64,000 nucleotides of DNA from JADLDB01 sp040755835. GTDB taxonomy: Bacteria > Myxococcota > Myxococcia > Myxococcales > Myxococcaceae. The position numbers and the translations under genes were made by a program. Below the pieces are notes generated by a model, which did no database searches, was not told where the DNA came from, and saw nothing but the letters and a program-made list of their open reading frames with translations. Shown one piece after another: positions 1 through 8,601 of the stretch; the stretch's first letter is position 1; each line of letters starts with the position of its first letter. The DNA lies in the NCBI GenBank assembly GCA_040755835.1, contig JBFMAB010000072.1:9064-73063 (forward strand), read 5' to 3'.

Positions 1-2084
1 TGGGCTTCAGCCCGGCGGCGGGCTCGCTGAAGCCGCTGCTCATCGTCGCCATGGACCGCACCGACTCGCCCAACCTGTCGATGACGGGCGGCACCAGCGG
101 CGGCTCCAACGGCGGCGGCGCGCTCCTGTTCGACCTGACGTCGCACACGCCGACGGCGCCGCCCGGCCCCACGCCGACGCAGGTGGGCCGCGACGACGCC
201 TTCCTCCGCTTCTACGGCGACCAGGCCAACATCCAGGCGGGGCGCAGCTTCGCGGTGACGGACATCGACGGCGACGGCGCGCCGGAGCTGGCGCTGGGCG
301 CCCCGTACGCGACCAGCACCTTCACGGTGGGCGGGATGAACACGACGGTGCCGCTCGCCGGCCGGCTGCTCTTCTTCCGCCTCTCGGGCCGCGCGGCCGG
401 CACGGTGATGAACAAGGCGGACGCGACGCGGCAGGGCACCGGGCGGGCGGACACGCTGGGGACGGGCCTCGCGGCATGGGCGGGGCGCGTGGTGGCGTAC
501 TCGAGCCGCGCGTCGACGGCGCTGGGCGACTTCACCGGCCGCCTCGACGCCTTCAACGCCGGTGCGGACCCCGACGCGTGGACGGTGACGTCGGCGCCGG
601 TGCCCAACAAGCCGGCGAGCCAACAGTTTGGCGCCGCGGTGGCGGTGGGCGTGGTGGGCGGCGCGCTCAAGGCGCTGGTGGGGGTGCCGAACATCAGCGG
701 GCCCGCGCGGGACGACAGCGGCGGCGAGGTGGGCGCCGGGCAGGCCATCGCTTACGCGTCCGCGACGCCCGACGCGCCCAGGGTGCTGCAGGAGGGCGCC
801 AACACCGCCTACGTCCGCGACGGCGGCTGGCCGGCCTTCGGCGGGCGCAACATCGCCACCGACGTGGCGCTGACGGACTTCGACGGTGACGGCCGCCTCG
901 ACGCGGTATTCTCGGCGCCCAACTTCTCGCCGCCGCGCGCGCTGGCCGACGGCGGCAGCGGGCTGACGGAGTACGCGATGGACCACCCCGAGTGCCTCGC
1001 GCCCAACGCGCAGACGACGGGCGCGGTGATGGTGCAGCTCGGCCAGGCGGACGGCACCTTCAAGGAAGGCTTCCGCCTGTGGGCGCTCCGCGACATTCCC
1101 GGGTGCACGGTGCCCGACGGCGGAAGCGCGTCGCTGTGCCAGCGCAGCGCCATCGGCCGCAATGGCCTCGAAGGCAACTTCGACTTCGACGGCGACGGGA
1201 AGGACGACCTCGCGGTGGCGCGCGCCAACGGCCTCGAGGTGTTCGCCGGCCGCGCGCCGGACGACCCGCAGCTCGCCCGGCCGACGATGGCGTGCGACCC
1301 GCTGTATACGTTTCCAGCGCTGCCGTGGGCCACCTTCACGCCGTCATCGCTGGGCGATTTGAACGGCGACGGCTGCGACGAGTTGGCGCTGCGCTACTCC
1401 GACAACAGCAACCGGCGCGGCCTCGTGGTGCTGTTCGGGTTCGACCCGGGCGGCGCGCGCTGCGGTGGCCGCACGCAAGCCTCGTGGGTGCGCATCTCGG
1501 GAGACACGGAGACGGGCGTGGCCACGATGCGGCTCGGGCTGGCGGCGACGCGCGCGGGCCGGGTGCTGTCGGGGGACAACCGCGACTTCGTGGCGATGAC
1601 GGCCGAGCTGTACCCCTACCTCGGCCAGGCGCAGCCGACGGTGCTGCTGGTGGACGCCGCGGCCATCGTCTCGAAGCGGCCGGCGGCGGGCGAGCGGCTC
1701 GTCAGCATCCTGGGGGATGGGCTGGACCCGGTGCCCATCGTGTACACCGAGCGCGCGCCGGGCTTCGGTCGCTCGCTGTGGGGCGGCGTCGACGTCACCG
1801 GCGACGGCCGGCCCGACCTCGTGGTGAGCGCGACGGACGCGAACGTCAACGGCGACGGCACCGGCGCGGTCTTCGTGTTCGCCGGCGGCTCGCTGACGGC
1901 GGGGCCGAATGCGCCGGTGATGACGGTGGTGGCGGACCCGCGTGAGCGCTCGTCCTTTGGCGCGGACCTCTGGCTCTCCGCGGGGCAGGGCAGCACGCCC
2001 GCGACGCTGAGCATCGGCGCGCCGCTCAGCTACCGGAGCGGCACGTCGAACGGCACGGCGTTTCTCCTGCCGTTGGACTTCTGA
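1..2084 (+). CDS. FG-GAP repeat protein, 5' end cut by window
   Basis: The frame is open to base 3, so the gene begins before the window; the ATG at 51 is probably internal. At least five FG-GAP/integrin-alpha-type calcium loops are visible: TDIDGDGAPELALGAP, TDFDGDGRLDAVFSAP, FDFDGDGKDDLAVARA, GDLNGDGCDELALRYS and VDVTGDGRPDLVVSAT. Such repeats form a calcium-binding beta-propeller, usually on secreted or surface proteins. The signal peptide, if any, lies outside the window. It is followed 35 bases later by a small membrane-protein gene on the same strand. The family is clear; the ligand or role is not. Confidence 0.85.
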   Translation, partial: GFSPAAGSLKPLLIVAMDRTDSPNLSMTGGTSGGSNGGGALLFDLTSHTPTAPPGPTPTQVGRDDAFLRFYGDQANIQAGRSFAVTDIDGDGAPELALGAPYATSTFTVGGMNTTVPLAGRLLFFRLSGRAAGTVMNKADATRQGTGRADTLGTGLAAWAGRVVAYSSRASTALGDFTGRLDAFNAGADPDAWTVTSAPVPNKPASQQFGAAVAVGVVGGALKALVGVPNISGPARDDSGGEVGAGQAIAYASATPDAPRVLQEGANTAYVRDGGWPAFGGRNIATDVALTDFDGDGRLDAVFSAPNFSPPRALADGGSGLTEYAMDHPECLAPNAQTTGAVMVQLGQADGTFKEGFRLWALRDIPGCTVPDGGSASLCQRSAIGRNGLEGNFDFDGDGKDDLAVARANGLEVFAGRAPDDPQLARPTMACDPLYTFPALPWATFTPSSLGDLNGDGCDELALRYSDNSNRRGLVVLFGFDPGGARCGGRTQASWVRISGDTETGVATMRLGLAATRAGRVLSGDNRDFVAMTAELYPYLGQAQPTVLLVDAAAIVSKRPAAGERLVSILGDGLDPVPIVYTERAPGFGRSLWGGVDVTGDGRPDLVVSATDANVNGDGTGAVFVFAGGSLTAGPNAPVMTVVADPRERSSFGADLWLSAGQGSTPATLSIGAPLSYRSGTSNGTAFLLPLDF

Positions 2085-2119
2085 CGCAGACAAGCGCGGC
2101 TTCGCGGCAGGAGGAGCGC

Positions 2120-2737
2120 ATGCTCGACGTCACCAGGCGGTTCGCGGTGCTGAGCGTCGCGCTGGTGGCGCTGGGCGCCCGGCCCGCGGGCGCCGACGCG
2201 ACGTGGGTGCCCTCGGCGGAGGGACTCGACGCCGAGCAGATGCAGGAGCGGATGACGACGTACTTCGCCGCGGAGCAGCGGACGGGCGTGTTCGCGGGGA
2301 GCCTGGGCCTGTTGTCCGTGGGCGCCGGCATCGGGCTGTGGGCGTCGGACGGAAAGCTGGAGCGCGGCGTCGCGGTGCCGCTGCTGGTGATGGGCGCGCT
2401 GCAGGTGGCGCTCGGCGTCGCGCTGTCGGTGCGCACGCCGCGGCAGGTGAAGCGGCTCGAGGCACAGCTGGCCGAAGCGCCGGCCGAGTTCGCCACCGCC
2501 GAGAGGGAGCGCATGCACCGGGTCAACTCCCGGTGGTGGGTGTACCGCGCGGTGGAAGTGTCGGTGGCCTTCTCGGGGATTCTCGTGGCGGGCGCGGGCG
2601 GCGCGACCGGCACCGACGCGGCCGTGGGCGTGGGCTTGGCGCTGGTGGGCGAGGCGCTGGTGATGCTGCTCATCGACCACTTCGCGGAGGCGCGGGCGGG
2701 CGTGTACGAGAGCGCGCTGCTCGGCTTCCGGTTCTGA
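2120..2737 (+). CDS. Small membrane protein of unknown function
   Basis: 205 residues with an N-terminal hydrophobic stretch ending near AGADA, likely a signal peptide, and three further hydrophobic segments: around TGVFAGSLGLLSVGAGIG, GVAVPLLVMGALQVALG, and a longer one near the C-terminus. A strong ribosome binding site (GGAGGAG, 2110-2116) sits just before the ATG. It may be co-transcribed with the FG-GAP gene upstream. I recognise no family; proteins of this size and pattern are common as orphans in myxobacterial genomes. Confidence 0.7.
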   Translation: MLDVTRRFAVLSVALVALGARPAGADATWVPSAEGLDAEQMQERMTTYFAAEQRTGVFAGSLGLLSVGAGIGLWASDGKLERGVAVPLLVMGALQVALGVALSVRTPRQVKRLEAQLAEAPAEFATAERERMHRVNSRWWVYRAVEVSVAFSGILVAGAGGATGTDAAVGVGLALVGEALVMLLIDHFAEARAGVYESALLGFRF

Positions 2738-2864
2738 CGCCGTGGTGGGTCGCCCGAAGGGCGGCGCTGTGGCCCGCTCGCCCGAGCGAGTGCCGCGCTG
2801 CCCAGTCCCTCGACTCCGCGGCGACGGGTCCGCAGGTTTCGCGGCTGAGCTCACCCGAGCCGCG

Positions 2865-4100
2865 CTACCGCAGCGCCGCTGCGTCCCGCCGTCCTCCGGG
2901 CGTCCGCTCGTCCCTCCAACCCGCTGGCGCCCCGCTGCCCTTTCCGGGCGATGCGCAGAGCTCTCGCCAGGCGTCCGCGACGCGAGGAGACACCGCGAAG
3001 GGCGCCGCTTCCACCAGATGCATTCCCTGCAGCGGCCGGCAGGCGGTGACCCGGGTCCACGCCCGCACCACGGCCCCTGCCCGCTCGAGCTCGAGCTCCA
3101 CGAGGTAGTTGGGCGTGAGCGGAGAGAGGGCGGTGAATTGAACGCGCTCGGGCGAGAGCGCCACGCCCGGGCAGCGCTCGCCCCGTGCGACGAGACGCAC
3201 ATCGAAGGGCTCCGCGGGCGGCGCGCGCTCCAGCGGCGGCTCGATGACCAACGAGCGGCTCGAGCCAGCCGGCGGCTCGGGGGCGAAGCCGGCGATCGTC
3301 GCCGCCGCCTCCGCCAGCGCCTCGGCGGCGGCCTGCCGCTGCTCGTCCGTCTGGAGCCACGCTACGGCGCGGAGCGCCTCCGCCGACACGCAGAGGCCAT
3401 CGCCCAGCAGCGCCGCGAGCCGTGAACCCGCCTGCACCAACGCCACCAGCTCCGCGAACGGGCCGAGCGGCACGTCCGCCTGGTGCTGCGAGATGACGTC
3501 GCTGATGACGTCGGGCAGGCCCCAGCGCGCCGCGAGCACCAGCCCGAGCTCGACGTGGTAGCGGTCGACCAGCTCGACCCATTCTCCGGCGGGCCGAGCG
3601 CGCAGCTCCAGGTCGCGGGCGAGCAGCTGCTCGAGCGCCCCCACCACGACGAGCCTCCCCACGTCGCACAGCAGCCCGCCGACGAAGGCCTCGTCGGCGC
3701 TGAAGCCCGGGCGAGCCCGCGCGAGCGCCTCGCACGCCACGGCGGTCGTCATCGACTCGTGCCAGATGGCGCGGCGCAACACCGCCAGCGGCCCGTCGCG
3801 CAGAAACTCACCCGCGAGGCCCGCCGCCAGCGCGAGCCGCTCGAGCTCGCGCTCGCCCACGCGCTGCACCGCGGCCTTCAGCGTCGTCGCGGGTTGCTCG
3901 CGCCGGAAGTACACGGAGTTGGCGACCCGCAGCACCGCGGCCGCGAGCGCCGCGTCCCCCTTCACCGCCTCGACGACGTCCGCGACGTCATGCTCGGGCT
4001 GGCCGAGCACCGCGCGCAGCTTGAGCGCCGCGACCGGGCAGGCGGGGACACGCACCGCGTTCCGCTTCATGAGCGCTACGAGTTCGGCGTCGAAGTCCAT
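2865..4100 (-). CDS. HDOD domain protein with PilZ-like tail
   Basis: 411 residues. Residues about 15-215 match the HDOD fold: the PACPVAALKLRAVL opening, the helix AAVLRVANSVYFRR, then LVGGLLCDVGRLV-type and WGLPDVISDVISQHQ segments. HDOD proteins act as regulatory scaffolds in signalling. The C-terminal 100 residues (YLVELELERAGAVVRAWTRV and onward) look like a degenerate PilZ-type barrel without its ligand motif; that is inference. The start is the ATG at 4100; the reading frame continues upstream through the next gene's 3' end only as a shadow. It lies 16 bases after the PilZ gene, so the two probably form an operon. Confidence 0.75.
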   Translation of the reverse strand: MDFDAELVALMKRNAVRVPACPVAALKLRAVLGQPEHDVADVVEAVKGDAALAAAVLRVANSVYFRREQPATTLKAAVQRVGERELERLALAAGLAGEFLRDGPLAVLRRAIWHESMTTAVACEALARARPGFSADEAFVGGLLCDVGRLVVVGALEQLLARDLELRARPAGEWVELVDRYHVELGLVLAARWGLPDVISDVISQHQADVPLGPFAELVALVQAGSRLAALLGDGLCVSAEALRAVAWLQTDEQRQAAAEALAEAAATIAGFAPEPPAGSSRSLVIEPPLERAPPAEPFDVRLVARGERCPGVALSPERVQFTALSPLTPNYLVELELERAGAVVRAWTRVTACRPLQGMHLVEAAPFAVSPRVADAWRELCASPGKGSGAPAGWRDERTPGGRRDAAALR

Positions 4101-4116
4101 CGAAAAGGCCTTCTCG

Positions 4117-5025
4117 TCAGTCGACGTAGAACAGCGGATCGCGCTGCGCGACGAAGCGGCGGATCGCCTCGAGGGAGCCGGAGTCGAGGCCGACGAACTG
4201 CACGCCGATGCCGGGGAAGGCATCCGGGAGCCGGTCGTTGACTTCGCGCACCCACCGCACGACCCCCTGGCAGGCGATCCGCTCGCCGGTGGGCAGCGTG
4301 AAGTTCAAGTCCACCTCGGTGCCGATGGGCACGACCGCGACGGTCGCCACGAAGATGCCGCCCTCGGAGATGTTGGCCGAGAAGCCCAGGTAGAAGTTCG
4401 CGTCCGACTGGAAGTCGACCTGCGTCTGCACCATCACGCGGCGTTGCGCGCGGCGCTGAGCGGGCCGGGCGGCGGCGACGGTGGAGGCGATCGCCTCTTC
4501 GAGAGACGACATCGCGCCCAGGGCCGTCGCGCCAGCCGGCGCCTCGGCGCCCGCCGGCCGCTCGCCGCCGACGACGGCCTCCCGAGGCGGCTGGTGGTTG
4601 CCGCCGCCGACGGCCTCGGCGCGCACCTGCTTCTGCTTCCGCAGCTCCTCCAGGAGGGCGAGAGCGCGGCCTTCGTCAGCCTGGATCTGGCTGCTCAGCT
4701 CCGACAGCGAGCGTCGCGACGAGGCGAACTGTTCGCGCACCTGCGCCACGGCCTCACGCCGCACGCGCACGGCTTCCTCCCGCGCCCGGCGAGCCCGCTC
4801 GAAGGACGTCTCTCCGAAGGCTCGCGGCACGACGAGCTGTTGAAGCCGGCTGACGACCTCCGCGTCACCGCCGGCCGCCGCCACCTCCGCGGCCAGCGGC
4901 CGCGCGGCTCGCGCTCGCGCCTCCAGGGCCTCGGCTGCGGCCTGCAACGACGCCAGCTCCGAAAAGAGTGCCGCCTCTTCGACGGCGAGCTCGCTTTCCA
5001 CCCGCTCCAGTTCTGTGTCCGTCAT
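4117..5025 (-). CDS. Coiled-coil PilZ domain protein, probable c-di-GMP receptor
   Basis: 302 residues. Residues 1-130 are Glu/Arg/Ala-rich and predicted coiled coil. The C-terminal 110 residues form a PilZ domain: the RxxxR motif in RRAQRR is followed by NISEGG, which fits (D/N)xSxxG, and then GTEVDLNFTLPTGERIACQGVVRWV. Both cyclic di-GMP-binding motifs are therefore present. This matches the PilZ subfamily expanded in Myxococcus (TIGR02266-like). The start is the ATG at 5025. It leads a two-gene operon with the HDOD gene, close to the flagellar locus, so a link between c-di-GMP and motility is possible but unproven. Confidence 0.8.
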   Translation of the reverse strand: MTDTELERVESELAVEEAALFSELASLQAAAEALEARARAARPLAAEVAAAGGDAEVVSRLQQLVVPRAFGETSFERARRAREEAVRVRREAVAQVREQFASSRRSLSELSSQIQADEGRALALLEELRKQKQVRAEAVGGGNHQPPREAVVGGERPAGAEAPAGATALGAMSSLEEAIASTVAAARPAQRRAQRRVMVQTQVDFQSDANFYLGFSANISEGGIFVATVAVVPIGTEVDLNFTLPTGERIACQGVVRWVREVNDRLPDAFPGIGVQFVGLDSGSLEAIRRFVAQRDPLFYVD

Positions 5026-5324
5026 GTGCGTGTCCCGCGCCAGCGCCGTGCACCCCGCGTGCCGCGACGCCAGCCGCTCGAAGCCTCCGACGCGTCTCAG
5101 ACCCGTGGTCGCCCCCGCGGGGCTGCGGTGACCGCGCGGGTCAGCGAGGCCCCTCCTGACACAGCGACGTCGGAGGCCTGGCAGTCGCGGCACGCGCGTT
5201 GCTCCGCAGGCCGTTCATGCCCACCACGACTTGCGGCCCCACCGTTGGCCACGCCCACCGGCGATGTTCCACTGCGCGCGCCCGCCGATCGACGCCGCCG
5301 GCGCGTAGCTTTCCCGTCGCCTCG

Positions 5325-6218
5325 ATGGAATGCCCCCCAGCCCCGCCGACGGCCGACGTCGCACCGCCGGCCCCGGAGGAATGGCCCGACTTCATAGCGC
5401 CCCGGAGCTCGCGCGCGCCCTGGGTCTTCGCCGCCCTCGCGGTCATCGGCGCCACCGGCTACGTCGCCCTCGCAGCCTCTCCCACGCCGGAGGAGAAGGA
5501 GCCGACCGGGCGTCCGCGCGGCTCCGCCAGCGCGGGCGAGGTGACGGCGGCGCTCGAGGTGCCCACCGAAGACGCGCCTGCGGCCCCCCTTGCCGCGCCC
5601 GGGGCAGCCGCCGAGGTGGCCGCCGCGCCGTCCCCTGCCGTCGACGCGAGCGCCGACCCGGCCGTCGAGGTGGGGCGTGTGGACGCGCGCCCCGTCGACG
5701 ACGGCGCCGGCGCGCCGCGTTCGCCGCTGCCCCCGTGGGGGCGCCTCGGCGCCGGCGCCTCCGTCGTCCCGGATGCGGGCGATGAAACGACAGGGGCCTC
5801 GGCGGGCTGCCGCTGCGATGCGGCGACGCGTTCGCCCGGAAGCCTGGCCCACGAAGCCCCGCGCATGAGTCCCCGCTTCTTCGACGCAGCCCGGCAGCAG
5901 CTCGACGCGGGGCGAGCCTGGGCGGCGCTCGCGCGTTTCAAGCGAGCGGTCGCCACGGCACCGAAGGATCCAAACGCCTGGTTCGGTCTCGCGCTCGCGC
6001 GGACGGACCTCGGCCAGACGTCGCTGGCCCGAAAGGCCGCGCGCCGCGCGCTCGCCGTGGATCCAGCGCACGCGGGCGCGACGCTGCTGTTGGGCTTCCT
6101 GGCCCAGCAGCAGCACGACGTGGCGGCCGCCCGGCAGCTGTACGCCCACTACCTCGAGCTCGAGCCTGAAGGGCCCTGGGCGGCCGAAGTCCAGGCCGTC
6201 ATCGCCCAGCTGCCATGA
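5325..6218 (+). CDS. Single-pass membrane protein with C-terminal TPR repeats
   Basis: 297 residues from the ATG at 5325. A short cytoplasmic segment is followed by one membrane helix (about residues 27-48, APWVFAALAVIGATGYVALA), a long Ala/Pro/Glu-rich linker, and a C-terminal block of two to three TPR units (residues about 190-297: AARQQLDAGRAWAALARFKR, DPNAWFGLALARTDLGQTSL, HAGATLLLGFLAQQQHD). TPR units mediate protein contacts; the partner is unknown. The layout is typical of myxobacterial scaffold proteins. An ATG at 5199 in the same frame would add a basic, unconserved-looking extension and is less likely. Confidence 0.65.
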   Translation: MECPPAPPTADVAPPAPEEWPDFIAPRSSRAPWVFAALAVIGATGYVALAASPTPEEKEPTGRPRGSASAGEVTAALEVPTEDAPAAPLAAPGAAAEVAAAPSPAVDASADPAVEVGRVDARPVDDGAGAPRSPLPPWGRLGAGASVVPDAGDETTGASAGCRCDAATRSPGSLAHEAPRMSPRFFDAARQQLDAGRAWAALARFKRAVATAPKDPNAWFGLALARTDLGQTSLARKAARRALAVDPAHAGATLLLGFLAQQQHDVAAARQLYAHYLELEPEGPWAAEVQAVIAQLP

Positions 6219-6331
6219 GGAGGGGGGGCGCGCGCGCTCCGGGAGACGCGCCGCACCCTCCCGCGCCGCTTCCAAGTGGGCATGGACGCGAGCAACCGGA
6301 GTCGGCGTCAGCGTTGCAATGACGAGCGCGC

Positions 6332-6964
6332 ATGAGACTCCTCGCCGCCGCCGCCGCCGCCCTCGTCGCCCTGCCGTGCCTCGCCGACTCCGTCTTCCAC
6401 GCGAAGGAACCCGCGCAGGTGTCGCTGCTCCGAGGCTCCCTGACGCGGGAGGAGGACGCGGACCTGGTGGTCACCGAACGCGTCCTGCGGGCGCCCCGTG
6501 GCGTCCGCCGCGAGGCCGGCCGGGAACAATTCTCCTCCAGCGTGGGCCTGGCGCTGGGCGACGTGTACCTCGTCCGCGACAGCCGCGGCGCCGAGCACCG
6601 GGTGCGCGTGTCCGTCTTCAACCGGGGCTTCGTGCGCGTCGAGCTGCTCAACGAGCGCAGCACGCTGGGCGTGACGCCCCCTGCGCGCTACCGGTGCGCC
6701 GCGGTCACCGTCAACGACCAGCCGGCGGGCAGCGGGTTCGGCGAACTGACGCTGAACGTCGACGGCACCTACCGCCTGGGCCAGGCCCGCGGCACCTGGC
6801 GCATCGTGGACGACGCCGTGCAACTCGAAGGCGCCGTCGCGCATTGGGGCTGGGGGCGCTCGTTCGACGGCGGGCGCACCTTGCGCTTCTCCTTCCGCCG
6901 CGGACCGGTCGAGTGGGTGCTGAATTACGCGCGCGAGGAGGACGCCGCCGTCGCCGCGCGCTGA
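6332..6964 (+). CDS. Small exported protein of unknown function
   Basis: 210 residues. The N-terminus MRLLAAAAAALVALPCLADS is a clear signal peptide with cleavage near LADS. The mature part is beta-rich (VRVSVFNRGFVRVELLNE, GELTLNVDGTYRLGQARGTWRI); the last of these resembles lipocalin-like or META-like repeats in which a stimulus-response term is printed as GTYRLGQ...GTWRI. No family is recognised. The last 40 bases overlap the end of the convergent fliA gene, so the two transcripts are antisense at their 3' ends. Confidence 0.6.
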   Translation: MRLLAAAAAALVALPCLADSVFHAKEPAQVSLLRGSLTREEDADLVVTERVLRAPRGVRREAGREQFSSSVGLALGDVYLVRDSRGAEHRVRVSVFNRGFVRVELLNERSTLGVTPPARYRCAAVTVNDQPAGSGFGELTLNVDGTYRLGQARGTWRIVDDAVQLEGAVAHWGWGRSFDGGRTLRFSFRRGPVEWVLNYAREEDAAVAAR

Positions 6965-7692
6965 CCGTCAGGCGACGGGGGGCGGGCCGGCGCGAGCGCT
7001 CCTTCCTCCGCGTTGGCCAGCGCGGCGCGCAGGCGCTTCACCGCCTCGCCGTGCAGCTGACAGACGCGCCCCTCGCTCACCTCCAAAAGCCCCGCAATCT
7101 CCCGGAAGGTGAGCTCCTCCACGTAGTACAGCGCCAGCACCCGCTGCAGCCGCTCATCCAGCGTCGAGATGGCCGCGGTCAGCTGCTGGACCGCCTGGGT
7201 GCGCTCGACGCGCGCGTCCGCGCCTTCCGCCCCGCCAGCCACCGCCAGCGCGTCCACCAATGGCAGGAGCGGTTGGCGAAGCTGCTCGAGCTCGGCCAGC
7301 GCATCGATGGGCATGCCGAGGTGCTGCGCCAATTCGTCGGCGCTCGGCTCGCGCCCCAGCTGGCCGGTGAGCGCGGCCCGGCCGCGGTCGACGCGCTCGG
7401 TGTCGGCGCGCAGCCGCCGCGGGAGGTGGTCCATCTTCCGCAGCTCGTCCAACATCGCCCCGCGGATCCGGTGCTCGGCGAACGTCTCGAAGCGCACCCC
7501 GCGACCGGGCTCGAAGCGCCGGGCCGCCTCGAGGAGGCCCAGGGCGCCGGTGCTCCACAGCTCGTCGACGAGGTGCCCCAGGCCCACCCGCGCCGCGAGC
7601 CGCCGCCCCACCCGCTCGATGAGCGGACCGTAGCGGCGCACCAGCTCGGAGTCGCTCGACGGCAGGCTGTAGCGGGCCTCGGCGCGGTGCAT
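6925..7692 (-). CDS. fliA: Flagellar sigma factor sigma-28 (FliA)
   Basis: 255 residues with sigma-70 family regions 2, 3 and 4. Region 2 reads LIERVGRRLAARVGLGHLVDELWSTGALGLLEAARRFEPGRGVRFETFAEHRIRGAML in two stretches typical of FliA/WhiG. Region 4 ends with LTFREIAGLLEVSEGRVCQLHGEAVKRLR. It directs late flagellar promoters and is held by the anti-sigma factor FlgM, encoded at 40905. It is the last gene of the fliL-to-fliA operon, 9 bases after flhG. The tail is an Ala/Ser-rich extension. The sigma-28-type promoter before fliC is its likely target here. Confidence 0.93.
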   Translation of the reverse strand: MHRAEARYSLPSSDSELVRRYGPLIERVGRRLAARVGLGHLVDELWSTGALGLLEAARRFEPGRGVRFETFAEHRIRGAMLDELRKMDHLPRRLRADTERVDRGRAALTGQLGREPSADELAQHLGMPIDALAELEQLRQPLLPLVDALAVAGGAEGADARVERTQAVQQLTAAISTLDERLQRVLALYYVEELTFREIAGLLEVSEGRVCQLHGEAVKRLRAALANAEEGALAPARPPSPDGQRAATAASSSRA

Positions 7693-7701
7693 GGGGAGCC
7701 A

Positions 7702-8580
7702 TCAGGGATGCGTGAGGACGCCGGCGTCGCCGCTGCTCCGCAGGAGCCGTTGCCAGAGGAACTTCAACCCTCCGACGCTGCTCTGCGGCGGCGGCTCCGA
7801 CAGCAGCTTGTCCGCGACCACCTTCATGGCGCGGGCCGCCGGGCTGTTGGGGAAGGCCTGCACCACCGGCCGCTGCGACAGCACCGCGCGGTGGATGTTC
7901 TCGTCGCGGGGCAGGTGCCCGACCAGCTTGAGGCGCGCCTTCAGGAAGCGCCGCGACACCGTGCACAGCTTCTCGTAGATTTCCCGCGCCTGCTGCTCGG
8001 TGGCGACCTGGTTGACGAGGACGTCGAAGTGCTCGACGCCCCCCTCGAGTGACAGCACCTTCACGGCCGCGTAGGCGTCGCTGAGCGAGGTGGGCTCGGG
8101 CGTGAGCACCAACAGCGCTTCCTGCGCTCCGACGACGAAGAAGACCACGTTGTCGCCGATGCCCGCGCCGGTGTCGATGAGCACCAGGTCGAACTCGTCC
8201 TCGATGCTGTCCAGGGCCGTCATGAAGCGCAGCTTCTGGGCGTCGTCGAGGACGGAGAGCTCGCGCACGCCGCTGCCGCCCGGCAGCACGCGCACCCCTT
8301 CCGGCCCGGTGGCCAGCACCTGCTCCAGCTCCGCGGTGCCGTCGAGCAGGTGGCCCAGGTGGTAGCGCGGCGTCAGCCCGAAGATGATTTCCACGTTCGC
8401 CAACCCGAGATCGCCGTCGACGATCAACACCCGCCGCCCGGCCTGCGCCGCCAGAATCGCCAGGTTCGCGGTGACGTTCGTCTTGCCCACGCCGCCCTTG
8501 CCGCTGGTGACGGCGATGACGCGCACGTCCCCCCCCGCCTGTTGGCTCATCATCTGTCGAAGGCTCTCTGCCTGGTCCAT
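7702..8580 (-). CDS. flhG: Flagellar number regulator FlhG (FleN/MinD family ATPase)
   Basis: 292 residues. The N-terminus has the deviant Walker A SGKGGVGKTNVTANLA (about residues 26-41), a switch aspartate in VDGDLGLANVEI and a Walker B in FDLVLIDTGAGIGDNVV. A short N-terminal helix precedes it (MDQAESLRQMM), resembling the DQAxxLR motif by which FlhG activates the FlhF GTPase. Directly downstream of flhF, so the classic pair is intact. A second MinD-like gene lies at 18954; this copy is the better FlhG candidate because of the flhF neighbour and the DQAxxLR helix. Confidence 0.92.
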   Translation of the reverse strand: MDQAESLRQMMSQQAGGDVRVIAVTSGKGGVGKTNVTANLAILAAQAGRRVLIVDGDLGLANVEIIFGLTPRYHLGHLLDGTAELEQVLATGPEGVRVLPGGSGVRELSVLDDAQKLRFMTALDSIEDEFDLVLIDTGAGIGDNVVFFVVGAQEALLVLTPEPTSLSDAYAAVKVLSLEGGVEHFDVLVNQVATEQQAREIYEKLCTVSRRFLKARLKLVGHLPRDENIHRAVLSQRPVVQAFPNSPAARAMKVVADKLLSEPPPQSSVGGLKFLWQRLLRSSGDAGVLTHP

Positions 8581-8601
8581 GGTGGCCTCGCTGGAATGAA
8601 G

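Noticed and set aside
2751..2763. CGCCC-GAA-GGGCG hairpin after the small membrane gene as a terminator
   Set aside because: Only five base pairs and no T-run; such short GC palindromes are expected by chance here.
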